From Phycisphaerae bacterium (GTDB taxonomy: Bacteria > Planctomycetota > Phycisphaerae > Phycisphaerales > SM1A02): 8,728 nt of DNA. Positions 1-7,053 of the stretch are shown here, piece by piece; positions within the stretch are counted from its first letter, which is position 1; each line of letters opens with the position of its first letter. A program made the translations under genes and the position numbers. Under the pieces are notes generated by a model. That model was not told the origin of the DNA, did no database searches, and was given only the letters and a program-made list of their open reading frames with translations. The DNA is taken from assembly GCA_002718515.1 (NCBI GenBank), contig PBEX01000034.1, forward strand, positions 1 to 8,728, read 5' to 3'.

Positions 1-107
1 ACGGAACCATCGCCGTTAAGGTCTGAATCACACCCACCACATGGTCCCCAATCAGCGATGACTGATAAGAGGTCGGTGACATTCACGATTCCACTGCCAT
101 CTACGTC
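1..107 (-). other. Dockerin-like calcium-binding segment at the C-terminus of the metalloprotease (partial)
   Basis: Residues 710-721 (DVDGSGIVNVTD) match an EF-hand-like dockerin loop with acidic or polar ligands at positions 1, 3, 5, 9 and 12. They are followed by LLSVIADWG and, after a short CGGC linker, the start of a second loop (DLNGDGS at 738). The second loop is cut by the window edge. Paired loops of this kind are typical of dockerin type I domains. In planctomycetes they sit at the ends of many secreted proteins without any obvious cellulosome, so partner binding cannot be assumed. Confidence 0.8.
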
Positions 108-2234
108 TGCTGGGCAATCATTATTATCTCCACCAAGACCGTAGTTATTCCAGTAGATGTTGCGAGTTTCATGAACAAAACCAGCACCGTCGTACCACTG
201 TACGTTTAAGAGCATCTCAACACCTTGAGCCTGCTCAACAGAGATACTTGTGATTCTGTGTCCGAGACCTGTGCCAGCACCCATTGATGCGAGTGGGCTA
301 TCAGGAGTGACAAACCAAACACCATTATCCATGTAGATTCCAGAAGCGCTGTTAAATCCTGCGGAGTCGAATCCAAGTGTATTCGGCAAGCCGTCTGCAG
401 CATCATCTGACCCGATTGTGACATAAGAGTCATAAACTAAATCATCACCTAGGACTGGGTCTAACACACGATCGTGAGCAAGATCACCACCATAAGATGA
501 CTGATGGAACATAACTAGCGTTGCACTGCCATCAAACTCAGCATTACTCCAACCACGAATTTGGAGGAGGTCTGCATCTTGTCCAAACACCGAAACCATT
601 CGAGTGTTAGGGTCTGTACTTGGGAAGTACACATCATATGTTTCCATTGCTTGACCATCTGAGCGTGACCATGTTCGAAGTTCATAGTTCAGTTCATCTG
701 CACCTGCGCCACAAGTGATGTCTGCACAAGTCGTGTTATCTCCGTACCAGCTGCCTGAGCAGTCTTCCATTAATGTTATTGAGCAATCGATGCCTACGCA
801 GCAAGCGCCAAGTGCACAGCCTACTGAACTACAGTTCGTCTCATCACCAGCGTAATCGCCTCCTGCTTGCTGACATTCATCTTCTTCGTACTCGTAGCAA
901 GTACCTGAAACACAGCAAGCGCCCTGCGGAGCAACACATGAAGATGAATTACATGTCGTGTTATCACCTTGCCAAATACCGCCACCAGCATTACAGTTTG
1001 ATTCATAAATTTCAACGCATGAGTTACCTACGCAGCAAGCACCTGTTGGCGCTTGGTTTGAACACGACAGGCAATTGATTGAATTTGCAAATGAGTTAAT
1101 CTCGTTGATTGAACCTGCATTGAATTGGTTTGCACAGACAAGGTATGGATTCATTGTGTAACTCGTACAGTTACAGTGGCCCGCACCGAAGTTATGTCCT
1201 AACTCATGAGCAGACAAGTCTGTAGTACAGCCAAAACTGCCGCAACAATCTGACTCAGCAAGCCCGTATGCTAGGTTGGAGCAAACTGCACCAAGCCACG
1301 CAATACCAATTGTGCCATTTTGAAGGCTCTTTCCAGTGAACAAGTGAGCAACGTCTCTTTGGATGCCACCTTGGTTGTTTGACCATTCAGTGCCAAATTG
1401 ATCTAACAAAACTTCTGCGTTAGAGGAAGTGTATGGATCAGCAGAGGAAGAGCGAACAATTATTGTCGTAATCTCAAATGAGATTTGAACATCTTCTTCA
1501 TACTGCGTGTTTATTGCATTGACAACTTGCTCGATTCGTGATTCAGTATTGCTTCCCCAATCTTGGTAATACTCGTAGTCTGTATCAACGCCGAGTTGTG
1601 CAGTACAGATAACTTCGCCAAAGTTTGATACCTCGTTGTTCGCTGTATCTACAGCAAGCATGTCCAGAACCTTGCCAACATCCATGTGGTCTGCGGCGCC
1701 GCAAGTACCACCACTACTGATAATGTCAGAAGTGAAGTAGAACGCGTATAAGTTAGAAGCCCCACCTTTTACTCTGTCACCAATTGGCTCCATCCAAAAC
1801 TCAACATCATCACTTAAGCGGATTCGTGCGTGAAGCCCATCATCCATCAGTGATCCTGCAACAATACTGCCAGAGTAACCAACAGCTTCGCCACGTAGTG
1901 TTCGCATTGGTGAGGGTTCAACTTCGTAAAGTTCACCGTCGTCATCTTGCATGAAGACTTGATAGCCCTCTGCGCGAATTGAATGCGGCTTAAGGTCAAG
2001 CGTAATCATCTCTCTGCCGTATGGAACTTCAATGACTATGGGTTCCCCTGGGAGTTGATTTATTTGCAAACGAGCATTCCAACTGTTTTCAAGTTGTAGC
2101 ACGTCATTAATTTGTTCTTCTAAGCGGGTCACACCAGGGTTCAAAATTGGTGATGCAATCAATGAACTTGAACATCCAATTGCCACACAAATTGCAGTGG
2201 TTGTAGAAACCCATTTTGATAAACCAGTTGCCAT
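1..2234 (-). CDS. Secreted reprolysin-like zinc metalloprotease with Cys-rich repeats and dockerin-like C-terminus (3' end beyond window)
   Basis: The frame is open from the ATG at 2232-2234 to the window edge, giving at least 744 residues with no stop; I checked it codon by codon. AAGGAG lies 7 bases upstream of the start. Residues 1-30 are a short export signal; AIGC-S could be a weak lipobox, or cleavage could fall after SLIA. Residues about 35-180 resemble an M12B propeptide (FWMEPIGDR, then GGTCGAAD with C178, a possible cysteine switch). Residues about 200-385 are the peptidase. It has the zinc signature HELGHNFGAGH at 343-353 (ligands H343, H347, H353; catalytic E344) and a likely Met-turn at SYTMNP (M361). 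Residues 398-509 carry three cysteine-rich repeats. Residues about 510-705 form a beta-rich domain of unknown function, and a dockerin-like segment begins at about 706. The protein is probably exported and degrades extracellular protein. Class and family are clear; the substrate is unknown. It is transcribed away from the tRNA and is not part of the mre-polA cluster. Confidence 0.9.
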   Translation of the reverse strand, partial: MATGLSKWVSTTTAICVAIGCSSSLIASPILNPGVTRLEEQINDVLQLENSWNARLQINQLPGEPIVIEVPYGREMITLDLKPHSIRAEGYQVFMQDDDGELYEVEPSPMRTLRGEAVGYSGSIVAGSLMDDGLHARIRLSDDVEFWMEPIGDRVKGGASNLYAFYFTSDIISSGGTCGAADHMDVGKVLDMLAVDTANNEVSNFGEVICTAQLGVDTDYEYYQDWGSNTESRIEQVVNAINTQYEEDVQISFEITTIIVRSSSADPYTSSNAEVLLDQFGTEWSNNQGGIQRDVAHLFTGKSLQNGTIGIAWLGAVCSNLAYGLAESDCCGSFGCTTDLSAHELGHNFGAGHCNCTSYTMNPYLVCANQFNAGSINEINSFANSINCLSCSNQAPTGACCVGNSCVEIYESNCNAGGGIWQGDNTTCNSSSCVAPQGACCVSGTCYEYEEDECQQAGGDYAGDETNCSSVGCALGACCVGIDCSITLMEDCSGSWYGDNTTCADITCGAGADELNYELRTWSRSDGQAMETYDVYFPSTDPNTRMVSVFGQDADLLQIRGWSNAEFDGSATLVMFHQSSYGGDLAHDRVLDPVLGDDLVYDSYVTIGSDDAADGLPNTLGFDSAGFNSASGIYMDNGVWFVTPDSPLASMGAGTGLGHRITSISVEQAQGVEMLLNVQWYDGAGFVHETRNIYWNNYGLGGDNNDCPADVDGSGIVNVTDLLSVIADWGPCGGCDSDLNGDGS
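708..1043 (-). repeat. Three tandem cysteine-rich repeats (GACCV type) within the metalloprotease
   Basis: Residues 398-437, 438-475 and 476-509 repeat the same plan. Each begins GACCV, is followed by C after a few residues, then an acidic stretch ending in C, a glycine/aromatic stretch ending in GD, and two more cysteines about 5 residues apart. The cysteine positions are 400/401/406/414/428/433, 440/441/446/454/468/473 and 478/479/484/492/503/508. The six cysteines per unit suggest disulfide-stabilised modules outside the cytoplasm. Unit lengths shrink (40, 38, 34), and the protein sequences differ enough that these are old duplications, not recent DNA repeats. From memory, this module is common in secreted Phycisphaerae proteins; its function is not known to me. 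Confidence 0.85.
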
Positions 2235-2498
2235 GTCATTTCTCCTTGTTGAACGGCATCCCCCATAAGCGTTTCATGCTGTACGAAATCAGACGATAAA
2301 AACGAATTCGCACAATTCCTCAAGTGGTTGCGAGAATCGACTCAAAACACACAACTCTTCAGTTAGACCCTTCAGAATAACGCATAAAAGGTGTATTTCC
2401 AATACTAAATAGTTAAAAACGGTCTCAGAATGCGTGTTATCACACAGTAGAGTGATGATAGGACTGAAAAAAGGGCGTAAACACCGTTCATAGCCCCC
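2235..2498. other. Intergenic spacer between metalloprotease and tRNA-Asp promoter
   Basis: This AT-rich spacer should contain the metalloprotease promoter on the minus strand, but I could not pick a -35/-10 pair with confidence. I see no long open frame, RNA gene or repeat in it. A small imperfect palindrome, GTGTTATCACAC, lies near 2434-2445 but is too short to call an operator. Confidence 0.5.
2242..2247 (-). promoter_or_regulatory. Ribosome binding site of the metalloprotease gene
   Basis: AAGGAG on the minus strand lies 7 bases before the ATG at 2234. It decides between two close ATGs: the other, at 2238-2240, is only 2 bases from GGAG and is out of frame with the long reading frame. 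Confidence 0.8.
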
Positions 2499-2526
2499 TT
2501 GACCCTCTTTCGCACCATGCTAAAAT
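2499..2526 (+). promoter_or_regulatory. Probable sigma-70-type promoter of tRNA-Asp
   Basis: A -35 hexamer TTGACC (2499-2504) and a -10 hexamer TAAAAT (2521-2526) are separated by 16 bases. This predicts a start near 2533, about a dozen bases before the mature tRNA 5' end. Both hexamers match the consensus at five of six positions. The position just before a stable RNA gene supports the call. Confidence 0.7.
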
Positions 2527-2544
2527 CCCCCTCTACCCCAATGA

Positions 2545-2618
2545 GGGGCGGTAGCTCAATTGGTTAGAGTACCGGCCTGTCGAGCCGGGTGTTGCGGGTT
2601 CGAGTCCCGTCCGCCTCG
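2545..2618 (+). tRNA. tRNA-Asp (anticodon GTC)
   Basis: A full cloverleaf can be drawn. The acceptor stem GGGGCGG pairs with CCGCCTC (one G-U), and the D stem GCTC pairs with GAGT. The anticodon stem CCGGC/GCCGG encloses the loop CTGTCGA, with anticodon GTC at 2579-2581. The T stem GCGGG/CCCGT encloses TTCGAGT. The discriminator base is G (2618), the usual identity base for tRNA-Asp. The 3' CCA is not encoded (TTA follows), so it must be added by a CCA-adding enzyme. The gene stands alone, is read from its own promoter, and converges on polA. Confidence 0.95.
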
Positions 2619-2622
2619 TTAC

Positions 2623-2651
2623 AAAAAACAAGACCTCTGGTCTTGTTTTTT
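2623..2651. terminator. Bidirectional intrinsic terminator between tRNA-Asp and polA
   Basis: A perfect inverted repeat has the left arm at 2623-2635, the 3-base loop TCT at 2636-2638 and the right arm at 2639-2651. The core is CAAGACC/GGTCTTG, flanked by an A-run on the left and a T-run on the right. Read on either strand, the hairpin is followed by T6 or more, so it can end the tRNA transcript (plus) and the mre-polA transcript (minus). It lies 5 bases past the tRNA and 26 bases past the polA stop codon. Confidence 0.85.
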
Positions 2652-2677
2652 TATGGACTCGCCGACATAATCAGTTT

Positions 2678-5482
2678 TTATTTACATTCCGCCCATGTGT
2701 TTCCAATCGATGCATCGGCAACAATTGGCACATCGAGTTCCATTGCGGACTCCATAATGTTCACAAGGTGTTGCTCAACTTCTTTTGACTCACCTGATGG
2801 AACTTCCAATATCAACTCGTCGTGAATCTGTAAAAGTAACTGAACAGATGAATATGTAAAAGCATCTTGGACTTGGTTCATTGCAACCTTGATTAAGTCT
2901 GCCGCACTTCCCTGCACCACACTATTAATTGCTAATCGCTCACCAAGCATACGTTGTTGTTGATTCGTTGCGTCAATCTGTGTGATGTATCGCCGGCGTT
3001 TTAAAATTGTTTCTACATAACCGTGTTTTTCAGCAAACGAGACGCAATCTCCAAGGAATGAGTCAATGCCTTTGAATCGACTCTTGTATTCAGAGATGAT
3101 GTCATCAGCATAATCAACAGCGCATTGCAATTGACGGGCTAAACCCCACTTCGTGATGCCATACACGATTCCAAAGTTAACTGCCTTCGCATCTGACCGC
3201 TGGTCACTTGTCACTTCATCAAACGGAGTGTCAAACACTTGTGATGCAACTGCTTTGTGAATATCTTGCCCCTCTTCAAATGCTTGAATCAAGGCTTTGT
3301 CCCCACTTAAATGCGCAAGCATTCTCAGTTCAACTTGCGAGTAATCTGCAGCAACAAACGAGAACCCTTTCTTTGGGATGAACGCTTTACGCATCGCACG
3401 ACCAATTTCGGAACGAATTGGAATATTTTGCAAATTTGGATCACTGCTACTTAGACGACCAGTCGACGTTCCAGTTTGATTAAACGAAGCATGGATTCTT
3501 CCAGTCCTGGCATTGATCGCCTCCTTCAATCCAACAAGATAAGTATTCACTAACTTGGTTAACTGGCGATACTCCAAGATGAGCGAGGGCAATGGTGTCT
3601 TAACACTTGGGTCATCAGATAGTTTTCCCATCACTTCCATATCTGTAGAGTGAAATGATTTCCCTTTTTTTTTGATTGGTTTTAAACCAAGCCCCGGCTT
3701 TTCATCAGACTTGTTGTTAAATAACACTTCTGACAATTGCTTCGGCGAATCAGGATTAAAAGGATAGGGCGACGCTTTTTCGATATCCAGTTTCAATTCA
3801 TCAATTCTTGCTGACAACACTCCCCTTTGTTCTTCTAAGGTATCAGCATCGACTTGAATGCCATCGAGTTGCATCGAAGCAAGAACTCTAACGAGGGGCA
3901 TTTCAACTTCAGCGTACAACTTGTAGAGCCCTTCTGATTGAAGTTTTGGCTCAATCACATTCCAAAGTCTAAATGTGATGTCAACATCTTCAGAAGCATA
4001 TGGACATGCATCTTCAATTGGAACTTCATTGAACTTGATTTGGTTCTTACCCGTCCCAATGAGTTCTTTGATTGAAATGCATTCGTAGTCAAGCATCCCG
4101 AGCGCAACTGCATCCATGGAATAACCACTCCGTGACGCATCAATGAGCCAAGAACCGATGAGCGTGTCATGCAACGTTCCTTTCACGGTGACGCCTGCTT
4201 GCTCAAAGACAACCAAGTCATATTTTATATTGTGCCCAATTTTTGCTATGGATTCGTCTTCAAGAATAGGTCTAAGCGCTTCGATTACTTCATCTTGATC
4301 GAGATGTTTTTCAGGACATTTGGTAGGAATGTACGCCCCTTCACCTTCACCTTTTGAAATTGAGACGCCACACAACTCGGCTGCCATTGGGTTAAGGCCC
4401 GTCGTTTCTGTATCGACTGCGACAATATCTGCATCTTTGAGATGTTTCAGAAGCGCCTTTAACTTTGCTTTCGTATCTATCAGTTGATAACCCGCTGAAT
4501 ACGCTGGGTGACTTTGATCTGGTCCCATGTCAAACAGCCCACCACGAATTGACTGTCTAACTTTTTCACTCTTTGGCTCTTCGGTCGTTCCTGCAGCCAT
4601 TGTTGCAATCTCTGACGGGAAGCGGTTAAAACCAAGTTCCTTACACAACGAAGTGATTGGTTTAACTTGCCAAGCTTCTGGGTTAGATTTTGCATCTTCA
4701 AGTTTAAACTCAAACTCAACATCCTCTATGAGCGTCACCAGTTCTCTACTGATTTTAAGTTGCTCCTTGCCAGCAATCAGGTTTTCTTTGCGTTTGCCTT
4801 TGATGGACTCAATGTTTTCGTAGATGCCGTCAATCGAACCAAACTCCATAATGAGTTTTGCAGCCGTTTTAGGACCAATCCCAGCAACGCCCTTGATGTT
4901 ATCACTCGCGTCTCCCATGAGCGCCAAAATGTCCGCAACCATTGAAGGCGCAACGCCCATACCCTGTGTTTTAAACACATCATCAGGCGAAACTGTGGAG
5001 CCCTTGTGCGCGTCGAACAACTCCACAGAGTCAGTGATCAGTTGAGTCAAGTCTTTATCGCGAGAGATAATTCTGATGTCTAACTCAGGATGTTCCCGTT
5101 CCATCTGCTTTACGAGAGATGCAATGACATCATCTGCTTCGTAAACAGGTTCACCTAGAATTGGAATGTCCAATGCTTCAATAACTTCTAGACAACGGTC
5201 GACTTGACCTCCAAAGTCATCTGGTGCGGACTCACGGTTTGCCTTGTACTCCGTGTCAATCTCGCTTCTAAAAGTTTCTTGATCGCTAGCAACATCGATG
5301 ACAACTGCTAAGTAATCTGGACGCTCTTCACGTATGAGTTTCAACAGCATCGACGTAAACCCATACACCATGTTTGTCGGTTCGCCAGTTGCTGGCGAAC
5401 TCATCGGGTTGCGAATAGCGTAATACGCCCTAAAGAATTGAGCGTGTCCATCAATGATGTACAAGGATTTGCGTTCACTCAC
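2678..5482 (-). CDS. polA: DNA polymerase I
   Basis: This encodes a 934-residue family A polymerase of normal length for full-length Pol I, for gap filling, primer removal and repair synthesis. Numbered from the GTG start, the N-terminal 5' nuclease (about 1-290) keeps its acidic set: D11 in IIDGHA, EADD at 115-118, RDKD at 141-144, and GDASDN before the helix-hairpin-helix GVAGIGPKTA. The 3'-5' exonuclease (about 330-510) keeps D357 and E359 (VDTETTG), D422 (NIKYD) and Y495/D499 (YASED), so proofreading should be active. The polymerase has motif A around D713 (ADYSQVELR), the O helix with K766, F770 and Y774, and motif C (QIHDEL, D888). I chose GTG at 5482 because AAGG lies 10 bases upstream; TTG at 5488, adding two residues, is the alternative but is only 4 bases from AAGG. 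The start overlaps the upstream stop by 8 bases. An A9 run codes for K604-606. The gene ends the mre cluster, before the shared terminator. Confidence 0.97.
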   Translation of the reverse strand: MSERKSLYIIDGHAQFFRAYYAIRNPMSSPATGEPTNMVYGFTSMLLKLIREERPDYLAVVIDVASDQETFRSEIDTEYKANRESAPDDFGGQVDRCLEVIEALDIPILGEPVYEADDVIASLVKQMEREHPELDIRIISRDKDLTQLITDSVELFDAHKGSTVSPDDVFKTQGMGVAPSMVADILALMGDASDNIKGVAGIGPKTAAKLIMEFGSIDGIYENIESIKGKRKENLIAGKEQLKISRELVTLIEDVEFEFKLEDAKSNPEAWQVKPITSLCKELGFNRFPSEIATMAAGTTEEPKSEKVRQSIRGGLFDMGPDQSHPAYSAGYQLIDTKAKLKALLKHLKDADIVAVDTETTGLNPMAAELCGVSISKGEGEGAYIPTKCPEKHLDQDEVIEALRPILEDESIAKIGHNIKYDLVVFEQAGVTVKGTLHDTLIGSWLIDASRSGYSMDAVALGMLDYECISIKELIGTGKNQIKFNEVPIEDACPYASEDVDITFRLWNVIEPKLQSEGLYKLYAEVEMPLVRVLASMQLDGIQVDADTLEEQRGVLSARIDELKLDIEKASPYPFNPDSPKQLSEVLFNNKSDEKPGLGLKPIKKKGKSFHSTDMEVMGKLSDDPSVKTPLPSLILEYRQLTKLVNTYLVGLKEAINARTGRIHASFNQTGTSTGRLSSSDPNLQNIPIRSEIGRAMRKAFIPKKGFSFVAADYSQVELRMLAHLSGDKALIQAFEEGQDIHKAVASQVFDTPFDEVTSDQRSDAKAVNFGIVYGITKWGLARQLQCAVDYADDIISEYKSRFKGIDSFLGDCVSFAEKHGYVETILKRRRYITQIDATNQQQRMLGERLAINSVVQGSAADLIKVAMNQVQDAFTYSSVQLLLQIHDELILEVPSGESKEVEQHLVNIMESAMELDVPIVADASIGNTWAECK

Positions 5483-6479
5483 TTGCAAGTTGCCTTATCG
5501 CTGATTCCGTTGAATCATGAAGCACTACATTTCGCCGTTGCATGACAGTCTTGGCGACAGTCACAAATTTTTCGATGTTGTACGGTCGAGTTCCGCCATC
5601 AGTAATCCAAGCAAACCTTGCAGTTGGAGTGGGAACTGGAGTGGAAGATGCAATCATCGCGCCTGTTCCAATAATCGTACCAGTCATAATTCTAGTGCAA
5701 ATCGCTGTCTTGACATGGTCTCCAATGAAACAGCCAACATACGACCGCCCTGTTTTATGACGCTTTCCATTTAAGTCTTTGACAATGATTTCACCATACG
5801 TGTTCAGTAAGTTTGAGTTTGTTGTCCCTGCCCCGAGATTGACCCACTCCCCGATAAGTGAATCGCCTAGATGGCCATCGTGCACCTTGTTTGCGTATCC
5901 TTGGAACACTGTTCCGCCCACTTCACCACCAATCTTGCAAACCGGACCAATGACTGTGTTTGCCTTAATTACAGATTGCTCGCTAAGCGTTGAATCTCTG
6001 CCGATCCAACATGGTCCTGTGATGACTGTTCCAGCTTTTATTGTGACGTTTTCTTCAACTCGAATTGCGCCATTCGTGACATCAAAAACGACATTTGGAA
6101 AAACAATTGCTGAACCGTGAACATCAATTCTATGTTCTCCGACAACTGTTAATTCTTCGCGTGACGCATACGCATCAGCAAGTTCTAAATCCCGTGAAAG
6201 ATTCTCTGGCAATGCATCAAGTACACCCCACAGCGTCACCTGTTCATGTTCAATCACTTCGCCTTCTGGATTGTCTACACAAAGTAGCCCCGTGCGAGCG
6301 GAAATCATTTCGCCTCGAAGCGGATCATCGCAAACAAAACCAGCTGGTTCTGTACCTCTCTCAGCAACAATTCGTTCTAGGATCGTCAAACCACCATTGC
6401 GACATTCGAAGGATGCTCTCAAATCAGATAGTGGTTCTAAAAATGTAGAACCTGCATCTTTGATATACCACTTACTCAT
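5475..6479 (-). CDS. GlmU-like putative sugar nucleotidyltransferase / acyltransferase (alternative bacterial GlmU type)
   Basis: A 334-residue protein. Residues about 118-282 form hexapeptide repeats of a left-handed beta-helix (for example VEENVTIKAGTVITGPCWIG), followed by NLGAGTTNSNL at 214-224, like the acetyltransferase half of GlmU. The C-terminus (FAWI.DGG..PYNIEK.V..AK.VMQRRN) fits the alternative GlmU family described in Bacteroidetes and planctomycetes. The N-terminal 115 residues carry FLEPLSDLRASFECRNGGLTILER, which resembles that family's N-terminus (LLPLT.TRP...LR.G.LT..E). I see no LAAGxGTRM loop of classical GlmU. The likely role is GlcN-1-P acetylation, UDP-GlcNAc synthesis, or both, for wall precursors. 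Nucleotidyl transfer is uncertain because that half is short. I chose the ATG at 6479 (MSKWYIKD) because GGAG lies 8 bases upstream; an in-frame ATG at 6533 would place 18 extra residues inside mreD. The start is 4 bases after the mreD stop. Confidence 0.8.
   Translation of the reverse strand: MSKWYIKDAGSTFLEPLSDLRASFECRNGGLTILERIVAERGTEPAGFVCDDPLRGEMISARTGLLCVDNPEGEVIEHEQVTLWGVLDALPENLSRDLELADAYASREELTVVGEHRIDVHGSAIVFPNVVFDVTNGAIRVEENVTIKAGTVITGPCWIGRDSTLSEQSVIKANTVIGPVCKIGGEVGGTVFQGYANKVHDGHLGDSLIGEWVNLGAGTTNSNLLNTYGEIIVKDLNGKRHKTGRSYVGCFIGDHVKTAICTRIMTGTIIGTGAMIASSTPVPTPTARFAWITDGGTRPYNIEKFVTVAKTVMQRRNVVLHDSTESAIRQLASE
5493..5496 (-). promoter_or_regulatory. Weak ribosome binding site of polA
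   Basis: AAGG on the minus strand sits inside the end of the GlmU-like gene. It is 10 bases before the GTG at 5482 and 4 bases before the TTG at 5488. The spacing favours the GTG. With the GTGAGTGA overlap it suggests translational coupling, which would keep Pol I synthesis tied to that of the upstream protein. Confidence 0.5.
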
Positions 6480-6483
6480 GCGC

Positions 6484-7053
6484 TCATCTCCATGTTGCCC
6501 TTCGACCAGTTGGTGAATGGAACCTCCATACACCTATGGTAGACAATAAACACCACCCAATTGGTACGGCGAAGATGCCTGTGTAGATCGATGTTCCAAT
6601 CAATTTTAAAAATGCGCTAAATCCACCGCTTGTTATCGGAGGTGTCCATGGCATGAACCCACGAATGATGAGTACAAGCGCTTCCACTGCACCTGTAATC
6701 AAAACACATCCCATCGCAAACACAACAATCGTGAGAATTCTTCTGCGAAAGACGACATTTCTAAACTTTATGATGAATAAACCAGTAATGAAATATCCAA
6801 GGGCATGCGGCCCAATGAGATAAGCACCATTAGCAAGGTGACCATATCCTGGAGACAAATCGACAAGCACTCCGAGCAAAGGCACAGTCATGAGCGCTGT
6901 TATCTCAGGCGCAAAGAGCGCAACGAATACAACGATGCATGGCATAGCAACCGGTGTGACATTCCCCATTGACTTCAGAGTAAAGAGTCCTGAGAAGCCA
7001 GAGTCTAAAGCGAGCGCGAGCACAGCAGCAATAAACAACACGATGACTCGCAT
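6484..7053 (-). CDS. mreD: Rod shape-determining protein MreD-like integral membrane protein
   Basis: A 189-residue, strongly hydrophobic protein with about five membrane segments: roughly 2-25, 33-66, 76-97, 105-130 and 148-173. Basic residues follow the segments (for example RNVVFRRR at 98-105), and the tail is short and basic. MreD proteins are poorly conserved, so the name rests on size, topology and position directly after mreC, as in the usual mreBCD order. The family links MreC and the wall-synthesis enzymes to MreB at the inner membrane. The ATG abuts the mreC stop (TAAATG), with GAGGGG 9 bases upstream at 7063-7068, so translation is probably coupled. The last codons contain the ribosome binding site of the GlmU-like gene. 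Confidence 0.8.
   Translation of the reverse strand: MRVIVLFIAAVLALALDSGFSGLFTLKSMGNVTPVAMPCIVVFVALFAPEITALMTVPLLGVLVDLSPGYGHLANGAYLIGPHALGYFITGLFIIKFRNVVFRRRILTIVVFAMGCVLITGAVEALVLIIRGFMPWTPPITSGGFSAFLKLIGTSIYTGIFAVPIGWCLLSTIGVWRFHSPTGRRATWR
6488..6491 (-). promoter_or_regulatory. Ribosome binding site of the GlmU-like gene
   Basis: GGAG on the minus strand lies 8 bases before the ATG at 6479 and overlaps the end of mreD just before its TGA (6484-6486). It favours the 6479 start over the longer in-frame ATG at 6533. Confidence 0.7.

Noticed and set aside
206..433. Minus-strand open frame of 75 residues in another frame
   Set aside because: It overlaps the metalloprotease, whose own frame is continuous, and shows no recognisable protein features.
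773..1078. Plus-strand open frame of 101 residues
   Set aside because: It lies wholly opposite the Cys-repeat region of the metalloprotease, has no ribosome binding site I can see, and its low-complexity basic composition is that of an antisense shadow.
1..2234. Possibility that the metalloprotease is a frameshifted pseudogene
   Set aside because: Translation in a single frame from 2234 to the edge gives no stop codon, and all zinc-site residues are present.
2528..2548. Inverted repeat CCCCTC/GAGGGG that could pair the tRNA leader with the acceptor 5' strand
   Set aside because: The predicted transcription start (about 2533) leaves most of the left arm outside the transcript, so a regulatory fold is unlikely.
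2589..2825. Plus-strand open frame of 78 residues starting in the tRNA
   Set aside because: It begins inside the tRNA T-arm, crosses the terminator hairpin and runs opposite the end of polA; none of this fits a gene.
5779..6120. Plus-strand open frame of 113 residues
   Set aside because: It is antisense to the beta-helix repeats of the GlmU-like gene, and no start signal is visible.
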